Part shown: positions 9,056 to 17,781 of the stretch, piece after piece
How the letters are laid out: each line of letters starts with the position of its first letter
Numbering within the stretch: position 1 is the first letter of the stretch
Source: JAJEFO01 sp965221845
GTDB lineage: Bacteria; Pseudomonadota; Alphaproteobacteria; Rhodobacterales; Rhodobacteraceae
Reading direction: 5' to 3'
DNA length: 64,000 nucleotides
Assembly: GCA_965221845.1 (NCBI GenBank)
Contig: OZ244919.1
Coordinates: forward strand, 3,658,001 to 3,722,000
Position numbers and translations under genes: made by a program
The notes under the pieces: generated by a model
Databases searched by the model: none
Seen by the model: the letters and a program-made list of their open reading frames with translations, nothing else
Told to the model about the DNA's origin: nothing

Positions 9056-11056
9056 ATGGCTGCCAAGGACACCAGCGACGAGCGGACGACGGACGACCAG
9101 GAAGGCGAGGTCGTTCTGGACATGAGCCAGGCGGCGGTCAAGAAGATGATCGTCGATGCGCGCGAGAAGGGCTACATCACCTACGACCAGCTGAACCGGG
9201 TCCTGCCGCCCGATCAGGTCGCGTCCGAGCAGATCGAGGACGTGATGTCGATGCTGTCCGAAATGGGCATCAACATCATCGAGGACGAGGAGGACGCCGA
9301 CACGGACGATGACGGGAAGAAGCCGCAGGCGTCGACGGAAGTGGCAGAGACGTCAAGCTCCCGCGAACTGGCGGTGTCCCAGTCGGAGACCGAGAAGCTT
9401 GACCGGACGGACGATCCGGTGCGGATGTACCTGCGCGAGATGGGTTCGGTCGAGCTCCTCTCCCGGGAAGGCGAGATCGCGATCGCGAAGCGGATAGAGG
9501 CCGGCCGGAACACGATGATCGCCGGGCTCTGCGAAAGCCCGCTCACCTTCCAGGCGATCACGATCTGGCGACAGGAGCTCCTGGACGAGGAGATCCTGCT
9601 TCGGGACGTCATCGACCTGGAAGCCACTTTCGGGAATTCAGCGGGAGCGGCTGACGGCAAGGACGGGAATTCCGCCGCCGAGGGCGCGAACGGGAAGCGG
9701 CCGGGGACGGGCGCAGGTCGGCCGGAGGCCGGTGGCGCGGAAGTCCCGGCCCGGAAGGACGATGACGAGGAGGACGAGACCGCGAACATGTCGCTCGCGG
9801 TGATGGAGGCGGTCCTGAAGCCTCGCGTTCTCGAAACCCTGACACGGATCGCGAAGGACTACGAAAGGCTGTCAAGGCTCCAGGACAGCCGCATCGCCGC
9901 GACGCTCAACGAGGACGGCAGCTTCTCCGCGCGGCAGGAAGGCAGGTACCAGAAGCTGCGCCAGGAAATCGTGGACATGGTGAACGGGCTGGACCTTCAC
10001 AACAACCGGATCGAGGCGCTGATGGACCAGCTCTACGGGATCAACCGGAGGATCATGTCGATCGATTCCGCGATGGTCAAGCTTGCCGACCAGGCGCGCA
10101 TCAACCGTCGCGAGTTCATAGACGAGTATCGCGGCCACGAACTGGATCCGAGCTGGCTCGACCGGATGGGAGAGAAGTCCGGACGGGCCTGGACGACCTT
10201 CGTCGACCGGTCGGCGGAGAAGATCGAGGGTCTGCGCGGCGACATGGCGCAGGTGGGCCGGTACGTGGGTGTCGACATCTCCGAGTTCCGCCGCATCGTC
10301 TCGCAGGTCCAGAAGGGCGAGAAGGAGGCGCGCCAGGCCAAGAAGGAGATGGTCGAGGCGAACCTGCGCCTCGTGATCTCGATCGCGAAGAAATACACCA
10401 ACAGGGGGCTGCAGTTCCTCGACCTCATCCAGGAAGGCAACATCGGCCTCATGAAGGCGGTGGACAAGTTCGAGTACCGGCGGGGGTACAAGTTCTCCAC
10501 CTACGCGACCTGGTGGATCCGGCAGGCGATCACGCGCAGCATTGCCGACCAGGCGCGCACGATCCGGATCCCCGTGCACATGATCGAGACAATCAACAAG
10601 CTCGTGCGCACCGGTCGCCAGATGCTTCACGAGATCGGCCGCGAAGCGACGCCGGAGGAACTTGCCGACAAGCTGCAGATGCCGCTGGAAAAGGTCCGCA
10701 AGGTCATGAAGATCGCCAAGGAGCCGATCTCGCTGGAAACGCCGATCGGGGACGAGGAGGATTCCCAGCTGGGCGACTTCATCGAGGACAAGAACGCGAT
10801 CCTGCCGCTGGACAGCGCGATCCAGGAGAACCTCAAGGAGACGACGACGCGCGTTCTGGCATCTCTCACGCCCCGGGAGGAGCGCGTGCTGAGAATGCGG
10901 TTCGGCATCGGCATGAACACCGACCACACGCTGGAGGAGGTGGGCCAGCAGTTCAGCGTGACCCGGGAGCGGATCCGGCAGATCGAGGCAAAGGCGCTGA
11001 GAAAGCTCAAGCATCCCAGCAGGTCGCGGAAGCTCAGAAGCTTCCTTGACCAGTAG
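9056..11056 (+). CDS. rpoD: RNA polymerase primary sigma factor RpoD (sigma-70)
   Basis: A 666-residue housekeeping sigma factor. An N-terminal region 1.1-like segment is followed by acidic linkers and a long non-conserved insert (about residues 190-250, rich in Gly/Glu). Region 2 reads LIQEGNIGLMKAVDKFEYRR, then GYKFSTYATWWIRQAITRSI (-10 recognition and melting). Regions 3 and 4 end with TLEEVGQQFSVTRERIRQIE and KALRKLKHP (-35 recognition helix). It lies 112 bases after dnaG, in the expected order. Start ATG 9056 follows a GGGAGT-like site. Confidence 0.98.
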   Translation: MAAKDTSDERTTDDQEGEVVLDMSQAAVKKMIVDAREKGYITYDQLNRVLPPDQVASEQIEDVMSMLSEMGINIIEDEEDADTDDDGKKPQASTEVAETSSSRELAVSQSETEKLDRTDDPVRMYLREMGSVELLSREGEIAIAKRIEAGRNTMIAGLCESPLTFQAITIWRQELLDEEILLRDVIDLEATFGNSAGAADGKDGNSAAEGANGKRPGTGAGRPEAGGAEVPARKDDDEEDETANMSLAVMEAVLKPRVLETLTRIAKDYERLSRLQDSRIAATLNEDGSFSARQEGRYQKLRQEIVDMVNGLDLHNNRIEALMDQLYGINRRIMSIDSAMVKLADQARINRREFIDEYRGHELDPSWLDRMGEKSGRAWTTFVDRSAEKIEGLRGDMAQVGRYVGVDISEFRRIVSQVQKGEKEARQAKKEMVEANLRLVISIAKKYTNRGLQFLDLIQEGNIGLMKAVDKFEYRRGYKFSTYATWWIRQAITRSIADQARTIRIPVHMIETINKLVRTGRQMLHEIGREATPEELADKLQMPLEKVRKVMKIAKEPISLETPIGDEEDSQLGDFIEDKNAILPLDSAIQENLKETTTRVLASLTPREERVLRMRFGIGMNTDHTLEEVGQQFSVTRERIRQIEAKALRKLKHPSRSRKLRSFLDQ

Positions 11057-11244
11057 GCGGCGTCCGGCGCCTCGGCGCGGGGATCCGGGGCATTCGTGCC
11101 CGGGCCGCCCCCTGCTCCCACGGCGGATGCGGTCCGGAGGCCCCTCCCGCGGTGCGCGGGCGTGATGGCGGGCGGCCCGTGCGGGGACTTGCCAAACCCG
11201 CGCCGCTCGCCGAGGGTCGGGCTGCATGCGAGAGGTCCGTTGAC

Positions 11245-12087
11245 ATGCCACATCCCGCGCTGACTTCGGAATCGGTTGCCACGGTCACCGGAGGCGCGTC
11301 CGGAATCGGCCTGGCCTCGGCCGAGCTCCTCGCCGCCGAAGGCATGCGGCTTGCGATCGTCGACAACCGCGAGTCCCTGCTGGCGCCAGCCGCCGAACGG
11401 CTGGTCGCTGCGGGCGCGCCGGACGTCATGGCGGAAGCGGTCGACGTCTCGGACCTCGGCGCCTTGCAGGCTCTCGAGGCCAGGATCGCCGACCGGTACG
11501 GCGGCACGGACATCCTGATGAGCAACGCCGGCATCCAGCCGGGCTCCGCGATGTTCGCGAACGGGGGCGACTGGCAGCGGATCCTGGGCGTGAATCTCTG
11601 GGGGGTCATCAATTGCGGCCGCGTCTTCGCGCCGCGCATGATCGCCCGCGGCCGGCCGGGCGCGATCATCAGCACCGGATCGAAGCAGGGCATCACGACG
11701 CCGCCGGGAGATCCGGCCTACAACGTTTCGAAGGCGGGCGTGAAGGCCTTTGCCGAGGCGCTGGCCCATGAACTGCGCAACACCGACGGATGCCGCGTGA
11801 CCGCGCATCTTCTCATCCCGGGCTTCGTGTTCACCGACCTGACGCGCCGCGGCCGTGCCGAGAAGCCGGCCGGCGCCTGGACCCCCGAGCAGACCGCGCT
11901 GTTCATGCTTGAGGGCCTGCACAGGGGAGACTTCTACATCCTCTGTCCCGACAACGACGTGGACCGTGCCACGGACGAGAAGCGCATGGCCTGGGCGATC
12001 GGCGACATCGTCAAGAACCGTCCGGCGCTTTCGCGCTGGCATCCGGACCACGCCGCCGCCTTCGAGGCGTTTCTCAAGTCCCAATGA
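11245..12087 (+). CDS. Short-chain dehydrogenase/reductase
   Basis: A 280-residue classical SDR. TGGASGIG (residues 15-22) is the NAD(P)-binding loop, NAG appears in MSNAGIQPG, and the catalytic Tyr159 and Lys163 lie in AYNVSKAG with a Ser upstream (ISTGSKQG). VDNRES after strand 2 has Asp, suggesting NAD preference. Start ATG 11245 has GAGAGG eight bases upstream; the upstream extension is unconserved. The gene overlaps the next by ATGA, so the two are translationally coupled. The substrate is unknown. Confidence 0.88.
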   Translation: MPHPALTSESVATVTGGASGIGLASAELLAAEGMRLAIVDNRESLLAPAAERLVAAGAPDVMAEAVDVSDLGALQALEARIADRYGGTDILMSNAGIQPGSAMFANGGDWQRILGVNLWGVINCGRVFAPRMIARGRPGAIISTGSKQGITTPPGDPAYNVSKAGVKAFAEALAHELRNTDGCRVTAHLLIPGFVFTDLTRRGRAEKPAGAWTPEQTALFMLEGLHRGDFYILCPDNDVDRATDEKRMAWAIGDIVKNRPALSRWHPDHAAAFEAFLKSQ

Positions 12088-12662
12088 GCGAGTTCCTGCT
12101 TGCGGTCGTCGTCTCCGGGGACGGGTTCATCGCGCGCGCCGCCGGAGAGCCGCCCCAGGCCTGGGCGAGCGCGGAGGAGCAGGAGCTCTTCTTTCGCGAC
12201 GTGGAGGCGGCTGACTGGTCGATCATGGGACGGCGAACGCACGAAGCGGCCGAAAGGCCCGACCGGCGGCGGATCGTGTTCTCGACCACGGCGAGAGGGT
12301 GGAGGAGGCCGTCTCAGCTCTGGGTGGATCCCGGTCGCCTGACCCCGCGGACGCTCCCGGCGCGCGTGAGGGATGTCCGCCCCCTGGCGCGCGGGCTCAT
12401 TCTGGGCGGCACGCGCGTCCATGACTGGTTTCTTGCCCACCGGGCCATCGACCGGGTGCACCTGACCATCGAGCCGGTCCGGTTCGGTTCCGGGCTTCCC
12501 GTGTTCTCCGGCGTGCGGGGCGCCGACCCTGTGGCGTCGTTCGTCGAGCGCGGCTTCGCCGTCGCCTCGGAGGAGCGGCTCAATCCGGCCGGAACGCGGT
12601 TCCTGGTGCTTGGTCCGGCCTGCCCGGCGACCGGCGGATCGCCGGCGCATATGGCGCGCTGA
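12084..12662 (+). CDS. RibD C-terminal/dihydrofolate-reductase-like protein
   Basis: A 192-residue protein with a DHFR-like fold as in the RibD reductase domain. VVSGDGFIA, DWSIMGRRTHEA (glycine-Arg loop), GLILGGTRVHDWFL and HLTIEPVRFGSGLPVF are the family pattern. These proteins use NADPH to reduce pterin-like or ribitylamino-pyrimidine-like substrates, but many are of unknown role. It starts on the ATGA overlapping the SDR stop, and nrdR-ribD-ribE follow downstream, so a link to riboflavin or folate metabolism is possible but unproven. Confidence 0.8.
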   Translation: MSEFLLAVVVSGDGFIARAAGEPPQAWASAEEQELFFRDVEAADWSIMGRRTHEAAERPDRRRIVFSTTARGWRRPSQLWVDPGRLTPRTLPARVRDVRPLARGLILGGTRVHDWFLAHRAIDRVHLTIEPVRFGSGLPVFSGVRGADPVASFVERGFAVASEERLNPAGTRFLVLGPACPATGGSPAHMAR

Positions 12663-12739
12663 ATTTGCCCCTACCCAAAATGATGGCGCTGCCCTATAGT
12701 GGCTGCGTGGAAGAGGGGCAGGTTCCCCAAGACACGGTC

Positions 12740-12754
12740 AGGAGGAACGTATCA
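12740..12754 (+). promoter_or_regulatory. Strong ribosome binding site of nrdR
   Basis: AGGAGG at 12740-12745 lies eight bases before the nrdR ATG and fixes that start. Upstream, TATAGT at 12695-12700 could be a -10 box, but no good -35 at 16-18 bases spacing is visible. Confidence 0.55.
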
Positions 12755-13218
12755 TGCGTTGTCCGTTTTGCGGAAGCACCGACACGCAGGTCAAGGACTC
12801 GCGCCCGGCGGAGGATCATGTGGCGATCCGGAGACGACGGTCCTGCCAGGCCTGCGGCGGACGGTTCACGACCTACGAACGCGTTCAGCTGCGCGATCTC
12901 GTGGTCATCAAGTCCACCGGCAAGCGGGAGAATTTCGACCGCGACAAGCTGGAGCGCTCGATTCGCATCGCCATGCAGAAGCGCCCGATCGAGCCGGACC
13001 GGATCGACCAGATGATCAGCGGGATCGTCCGCAGGCTGGAAAGCATGGGCGAGACGGACATTCCCTCGACGGCCGTCGGCGAGATCGTGATGGAAAGCCT
13101 GGATCGGATCGACACCGTTTCCTATGTGAGGTTTGCCAGCGTTTACAAGAATTTCCAGGCCGCAGACGACTTCGACAAGTTCGTGAGCGAGCTGCGGCCC
13201 GCCCAAGGGGACGCGTGA
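12754..13218 (+). CDS. nrdR: Transcriptional repressor NrdR
   Basis: A 154-residue regulator of ribonucleotide reductase genes. The zinc ribbon uses C3, C6, C31 and C34 (MRCPFCGS and CQACGGRFTTYE). The ATP-cone follows (VIKSTGKRENFDRDKL ... SVYKNFQAADDF) and senses dATP/ATP. It starts the nrdR-ribD-ribE block, the usual arrangement in alphaproteobacteria. Its stop overlaps the ribD GTG start (GTGA). Confidence 0.97.
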   Translation: MRCPFCGSTDTQVKDSRPAEDHVAIRRRRSCQACGGRFTTYERVQLRDLVVIKSTGKRENFDRDKLERSIRIAMQKRPIEPDRIDQMISGIVRRLESMGETDIPSTAVGEIVMESLDRIDTVSYVRFASVYKNFQAADDFDKFVSELRPAQGDA

Positions 13219-14309
13219 CAGCAGGCGACGCCCGGCACATGGCGCATGCGCTGGCGCTCGGGCGGCGCGGGCTTGGGCGCGCTTGGCCGAACCCCGCGGT
13301 CGGGTGCGTGATTCTCGCGGACGGTCGCGTCGTCGGACGTGGATGGACCGGTGACGGCGGCACGCCTCACGCCGAGACGCGCGCGCTGGCGCAGGCGGGC
13401 GAGGCCGCCCGAGGCGCGACGGCGTATGTCACGCTGGAACCATGCGTTCACGAAGGAAGGACGCCGCCCTGCGCCGATGCCGTGATCGCGGCCGGCATGA
13501 CCCGCGTGGTCGTCCCGATGGAGGATCCGGACCGCAGGGTGGCGGGACGGGGCGTCAGGCGCCTCCGCGAAGCCGGTGTCACGGTGGACGTGGGCCTCCT
13601 GGCGGACGCCGCGCGGGAAGCTCACGAAGGGTTCCTGATGCGCGTCAGGGAAGGGCGCCCGCTTGTCACGCTGAAACTGGCTTCGACCCTCGACGGACGG
13701 ATCGCGACGGCGACGGGCGAAAGTCGCTGGATCACGGGCCGTGAGGCCCGTCGGGCCTCCCATGCGCTGCGAATGTCCCATGACGCGGTGATGGTCGGTG
13801 CGGGGACCGTGCGGGCCGACGATCCGGACCTGACCGTGCGCGGCATGGGCGCGGTTCGCCAGCCGGTTCGCGTCGTCGTGAGCGGCGGCCGGGACCTTCC
13901 GGCGCGATGCCGGCTCGCGCAGAGGGCGGGAGAAGCGGGACCGGTCTGGCTGGCTCATGGGCAGGCAGAGGGCGAGGGCGCGGAGGCCTGGAGGCTGGCG
14001 GGCGCGGATCTCGTGCCAGTGCCGGCCTCCGAAGGGCGCGTCGACGTGGCGGGCCTGATGCGGGAGCTTGGGGCGCGCGGACTGACACGGGTCCTGTGCG
14101 AGGGCGGCGGGACGCTTGCGGCTTCGCTGCTGTCCGCGGGCCTGGTTGATCGGCTGGCGGTCTTCTCGGCCGGCAAGGCCCTCGGGGCGGAGGGCCGGCC
14201 GTCGGTCGCCGCCCTGGGCATCGGCAGGCTCTCGGCGGCTCCGGAATTCGGGCTCCTGGAGCAGCGCCGGGTCGGCGTCGACATCTTGCATGTCTGGCGG
14301 CGGGGCTGA
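13215..14309 (+). CDS. ribD: Bifunctional riboflavin biosynthesis deaminase/reductase RibD
   Basis: A 364-residue cytosolic enzyme. The N-terminal cytidine-deaminase-like domain has NPAVGCVI, PHAETRAL (zinc His and catalytic Glu) and PCVHEGRTPPCADA (two zinc Cys). The C-terminal NADPH reductase domain begins at about residue 150 (TLKLASTLDGRIAT, DAVMVGAGTVRADDP) and ends with CEGGGTLAASLL. It converts the pyrimidine product of GTP cyclohydrolase II to 5-amino-6-ribitylamino-uracil phosphate. The start is the GTG that overlaps the nrdR stop; ATG at 13239 is a shorter alternative. Confidence 0.95.
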   Translation: MTAGDARHMAHALALGRRGLGRAWPNPAVGCVILADGRVVGRGWTGDGGTPHAETRALAQAGEAARGATAYVTLEPCVHEGRTPPCADAVIAAGMTRVVVPMEDPDRRVAGRGVRRLREAGVTVDVGLLADAAREAHEGFLMRVREGRPLVTLKLASTLDGRIATATGESRWITGREARRASHALRMSHDAVMVGAGTVRADDPDLTVRGMGAVRQPVRVVVSGGRDLPARCRLAQRAGEAGPVWLAHGQAEGEGAEAWRLAGADLVPVPASEGRVDVAGLMRELGARGLTRVLCEGGGTLAASLLSAGLVDRLAVFSAGKALGAEGRPSVAALGIGRLSAAPEFGLLEQRRVGVDILHVWRRG

Positions 14310-14543
14310 CCTGCCCCTTCCCGGGAAGTCCCGAAGGCTGCGCGTCAGCCCTGCACATGGCCGCCCGGCCGCCGCGTCCCGGGGGTGCGGACGGCCGATG
14401 GCGCGGAGGTTGAGGCGCCGGCCGCAGTCAGGTAGTGCAGCGAACGGCGGTGATCGTCCGGGAGCGAGGGCCGGCAAGCGACAGCGTCTTGCGCGACCGG
14501 CCCGGCGGGGTCCGCCTGAGTCGATGCAGGAAAGGGTCAATCG

Positions 14544-15140
14544 ATGTTCACCGGCATTGTGACGGACATCGGCGAAGTCCTCGGCGTTGCGCGGGCGGGG
14601 GCCCTGAATGCCAGAATCGCAACCTCCCGCGACCTCGGCGACCTTGACGTCGGCGCGTCGGTTGCCTGTGACGGGGTCTGCCTGACCGTGGTCGACTTCG
14701 GACGCGGCCAGCGCACGTGGTTCGCCGTGCAGGCGAGCGAGGAAACGCTTTCGAGGACCAATCTGGGCCAATGGACGCCGGGGCGCCGGATCAACCTGGA
14801 GCGCGCCCTGAAGGTCGGTGACGAGATTGGCGGGCATATCGTCTCGGGGCATGTCGACGGGCTCGCCGTGGTCGGCGACGTCCGGGATGAGGGCGACAGC
14901 ACCAGGATGCTTCTTGACGCCCCGGCTGGACTCGCCCGTTTCATCGCTCCCAAGGGGTCGGTTGCCTTGAACGGCACGTCACTGACGGTGAACGAGGTCG
15001 ACGGCGCGCGCTTCGGCATAAACTTCATTCCTCACACCAAGGCCGTCACGACCTGGAGCGAGGCAAGGCCGGGAGACAGGGTGAATCTCGAAGTCGACAC
15101 GCTGGCCCGCTACGTGGCGCGCCTGAGCGGGTCGGCCTGA
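14544..15140 (+). CDS. ribE: Riboflavin synthase alpha subunit
   Basis: A 198-residue enzyme that dismutates two lumazine molecules into riboflavin plus the pyrimidine. It consists of two similar beta-barrels. The first starts MFTGIVTDIGEV and contains DGVCLTVVD; the second contains HIVSGHVDGLAVV and LNGTSLTVNEV with INFIPHT. The start has AGGAAAGGG upstream. The 235 bases between ribD and ribE carry no gene, and no FMN-riboswitch consensus is seen there. In related genomes ribBA-ribH-nusB usually follows; here they lie 40 kb away. Confidence 0.96.
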   Translation: MFTGIVTDIGEVLGVARAGALNARIATSRDLGDLDVGASVACDGVCLTVVDFGRGQRTWFAVQASEETLSRTNLGQWTPGRRINLERALKVGDEIGGHIVSGHVDGLAVVGDVRDEGDSTRMLLDAPAGLARFIAPKGSVALNGTSLTVNEVDGARFGINFIPHTKAVTTWSEARPGDRVNLEVDTLARYVARLSGSA

Positions 15141-15293
15141 GGCCCCGCGGCCCACGCTTCGGCCGCCCGCCATTCCCGCGCAGACCCGCCGGGGGCCTCC
15201 CGCCCCGGGGGGCGTCGCGCCCCAGGCGGACGGAGCCGCTCCGCAACGAGCGTCCTCATCCGGCGCACGGCATCCGGCCCGGGGCGATCGCGA

Positions 15294-16349
15294 TCAGGCG
15301 GTCCGCGCATGCACGTCCCCCGTCGGCAATGCCGCCCAGAGAACGCTGCCCTTCGCATCGCCGATCAGCACGTGGGACAGGGATCCGGCGGTTGCGATGG
15401 CCGTGACTTCGGAGCCCGTGGACCCTCTAACGACAGTCGGTTCCCTTGCTTCGTCAAGCTCGGCCAGAAGAACCGCGCCATCCTGGAATCCTGCAAGGAC
15501 GGCATTCTCCTTGCCCAGGGGCTGCACGCAGGTCGCCAGGCGCTTGCCGCCGTGAGCGACGCAAAGCGGCGCCCGGCCCATGGGTCCGTCCTTCCCGTCG
15601 AACGGCCAGCAGATCGCTTCATCCGCGCCGGACGTGACCAGATGAGGCGCGTCGCCCGCCCACGCGAGGCTCTTGACCTTGGCCGGGTACCCCTGCATGG
15701 TCATGTGGCCCTTGTCGCGCAGGCGCCAGCCATGGAGCGCGTTTTCCTGCATGGCCGTGACAAGATACTTGCTGTCCGGACTGAAGCTGACGGCGCAATG
15801 GGACCCTTTCCAGACCAGCTTCGAGGGCTTCCAGCGTCGTTCCCCGCGCGCCCAGACCGTCGCGCCGCCATAGTGGGCGGCGGCCAGGCGCCGGCCTTTC
15901 GCGTCGAAGGCGAGGCCGCCGACGGTGCTGACGTGATCGAGCGATGCCGGCGAGGCCTCCCCCTTGCGCCAGACATGCACGGTCTTTCCGGAGGAGCATG
16001 CCCGTTGTCCGTGACGCGCGGCAACGCAATCGACCCAGCGCGAGCCGAAGTCGGCGATCTCCTCGACCTGGCCGTCGGGCGAGATGCGGAGAAACCGTCC
16101 GTCGTCGCCGCCGGTCAGGACGTGGTCGGCGTCAGCCGCAAGGCAGAGCACGGCGCCGTCGTGAGCCTGCGTCACGGAGGGGGCCCCTTCATGGCGGAAG
16201 AAGCGGACGGCCCCGTCACCGGACGCCACGGCGACGGCCTCGCCTGCCGTGACGGCGCCCGTGACCGGAGCGCCGGTCTCAATCGTCAGGCCGCGCCTCT
16301 CCAGTCCGGATCCCGGAAACCCCTCCCGCCGGCCGGCGCGCCGCGGCAT
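15294..16349 (-). CDS. WD40-repeat protein of the zinc/CobW locus
   Basis: About 351 residues forming a beta-propeller. Repeats end in motifs such as HVLTGGDDGRFLRI, KTVHVW, HLVTSGADEAICWPF and HVLIGDAKGSVLW, spaced 40-50 residues apart. No signal peptide or catalytic motif is seen, so a scaffold role in the cytoplasm is likely. The gene follows cobW directly. An alternative GTG start at 16361 overlaps the cobW stop (GTGA), and the ATG at 16349 is the first Met. WD40 genes next to CobW GTPases recur in alphaproteobacteria, suggesting a function in zinc handling, but no biochemical role can be read. Confidence 0.8.
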   Translation of the reverse strand: MPRRAGRREGFPGSGLERRGLTIETGAPVTGAVTAGEAVAVASGDGAVRFFRHEGAPSVTQAHDGAVLCLAADADHVLTGGDDGRFLRISPDGQVEEIADFGSRWVDCVAARHGQRACSSGKTVHVWRKGEASPASLDHVSTVGGLAFDAKGRRLAAAHYGGATVWARGERRWKPSKLVWKGSHCAVSFSPDSKYLVTAMQENALHGWRLRDKGHMTMQGYPAKVKSLAWAGDAPHLVTSGADEAICWPFDGKDGPMGRAPLCVAHGGKRLATCVQPLGKENAVLAGFQDGAVLLAELDEAREPTVVRGSTGSEVTAIATAGSLSHVLIGDAKGSVLWAALPTGDVHARTA

Positions 16350-16357
16350 GCCTGGCG

Positions 16358-17329
16358 TCACGCCGCCCGACACGCCTCGAACCCCTCCTTCAGCCCCATG
16401 CTTTCGAGATCGCGGCCGATGAACACCACCCGGGACACGCGGGGCTTGCCTTCTGGCCATGGCCCCATTGGCGATCCGTCCATCAGCATGTGGACGCCCT
16501 GGAAGACGTAACGGTCGTCATGCCCGGAGAAGTCAAGGATGCCCTTCGAACGCAGTATGTCCTGGCCGCGCTGCTGCAGGAGCCGGCCGAACCATTTCTG
16601 GAACCTGTCGAGATCGAGCGGCGTTTCCGAGACGAACGAGACGCTCTTGACGTCATCGTCGTGGTCGTGGTCGTGGTCGGAGGTCAGGAAATCGGGTTCC
16701 GTCTCCAGGACGCGGTCGAGGCTGAACGCGTTCAGCCCGAGGACTTCGTCCAGCGGCGCCGCGCAGCGGGCGGTGCGGATGATCTTGGCGTAGGGATTGA
16801 TCCTGCGGATTCGCGCCTCGGCCTGCGCAAGCCCGCCGGCCTCCACGAGATCGGTCTTGTTGAGCAGGACGACATCCGCAAAGGCCACTTGCTCCTCGGC
16901 CTCGTGATGCTCGCCGAGCTGCGCGTCGAGATGGACGGCGTCCGCCACGGTCACGATGGCATCAAGCCGCGTGCGGTCTGCGACATCCCGGTCGACGAAG
17001 AAGGTCTGCGCCACGGGGGCGGGATCGGCAAGACCGGTGGTTTCGACGACAATGGCGTCGAACCGGTCGCCGCGCTTCATCAGGCCGCTCAGGATCCGGA
17101 TCAGGTCGCCCCGCACGGTGCAGCATATGCAGCCGTTGTTCATCTCGAACACCTCCTCGTCGGCGTCAACGACGAGATCGTTGTCGATTCCTTCCTCGCC
17201 GAACTCGTTGACGATGACCGCGTAGCGTTTGCCATGGCGCTCCGTGAGGATGCGATTCAGGAGCGTCGTCTTGCCGGCGCCGAGAAAGCCGGTGAGCACG
17301 GTGACGGGAACTTGTGCAGGTTGATTCAT
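16358..17329 (-). CDS. CobW/COG0523-family GTPase, probable zinc chaperone
   Basis: A 323-residue G3E GTPase. GFLGAGKT at 14-21 is Walker A, C67-I-C69-C70 in NNGCICCTVRGD is the metal-binding CxCC, VETTGLADP is Walker B/switch, and LLNKTDL gives guanine specificity. A His/Asp-rich stretch (SDHDHDHDDD) in the linker is typical of zinc-delivering members. The C-terminal CobW_C domain ends the protein. The start at 17329 has AAAGGA nine bases upstream. It lies 11 bases after the Zur-like gene in one operon, supporting zinc and not cobalamin metabolism. Confidence 0.92.
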   Translation of the reverse strand: MNQPAQVPVTVLTGFLGAGKTTLLNRILTERHGKRYAVIVNEFGEEGIDNDLVVDADEEVFEMNNGCICCTVRGDLIRILSGLMKRGDRFDAIVVETTGLADPAPVAQTFFVDRDVADRTRLDAIVTVADAVHLDAQLGEHHEAEEQVAFADVVLLNKTDLVEAGGLAQAEARIRRINPYAKIIRTARCAAPLDEVLGLNAFSLDRVLETEPDFLTSDHDHDHDDDVKSVSFVSETPLDLDRFQKWFGRLLQQRGQDILRSKGILDFSGHDDRYVFQGVHMLMDGSPMGPWPEGKPRVSRVVFIGRDLESMGLKEGFEACRAA

Positions 17330-17340
17330 CTCTTGTCCTT

Positions 17341-17748
17341 TCAGTTGCCTGTTGCGCCCGGGCTGCAATCGCTGCAGCGCCCGTGGATCTCGATGACCGC
17401 GCGGCCGGGCGCGAAGCCCGAGCCGGTGGACAGGGCCGCGATGTCGCGGGCGAGACGCGCGGAGGCCACGTGCTCCGTGACTCTGCCGCAGCCGTCGCAG
17501 ATCTCGAAGACCGGGGCCTCGGGATGATGCGGCGCGCGGCAGGCCGTCCATGCGTTCAGGGACTCGATCCGGTGCACGTGGCCGGCCTCGATCAGCTTGG
17601 CCAGCGCCCTGTACACGGTCGTCGCCGCGGTCACGCCGTCCTCGCGGAGCGCGTCCAGGATCTCGTAGGCGGAGAGCGGCCGCCCCCGGCGCCTGAGCAG
17701 CCCGAGCACCCTGTCTGCATGCGTGGGGCGGGATCGTCCCTGTGGCAT
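17341..17748 (-). CDS. zur: Fur-family metalloregulator, probable Zur
   Basis: A 135-residue Fur-fold repressor. The N-terminal winged helix (LSAYEILDALREDGVTAATT, then VYRALAKL) is followed by the structural zinc site CDGCG and C-terminal CSDCS, and by a His-containing dimerisation domain (CRAPHHPEAPVF). Co-transcription with a CobW GTPase and closeness to an ABC metal importer with a Zur-box-like dyad point to Zur over Fur. Only 33 bases separate its start from an IS5 copy that now sits where the shared promoter region would be. Confidence 0.85.
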   Translation of the reverse strand: MPQGRSRPTHADRVLGLLRRRGRPLSAYEILDALREDGVTAATTVYRALAKLIEAGHVHRIESLNAWTACRAPHHPEAPVFEICDGCGRVTEHVASARLARDIAALSTGSGFAPGRAVIEIHGRCSDCSPGATGN

Positions 17749-17781
17749 TTGGCATCTCCCTGTCGCCGAGGCTCTTGACTA

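Noticed and set aside
11085..11102. Rho-independent terminator after rpoD
   Set aside because: A five-pair stem with TTCG loop exists but lacks a T-run and is too short to claim in such GC-rich DNA.
14310..14543. FMN riboswitch before ribE
   Set aside because: The conserved RFN-element boxes were looked for and not found; the same holds for 55061-55427 before ribBA.
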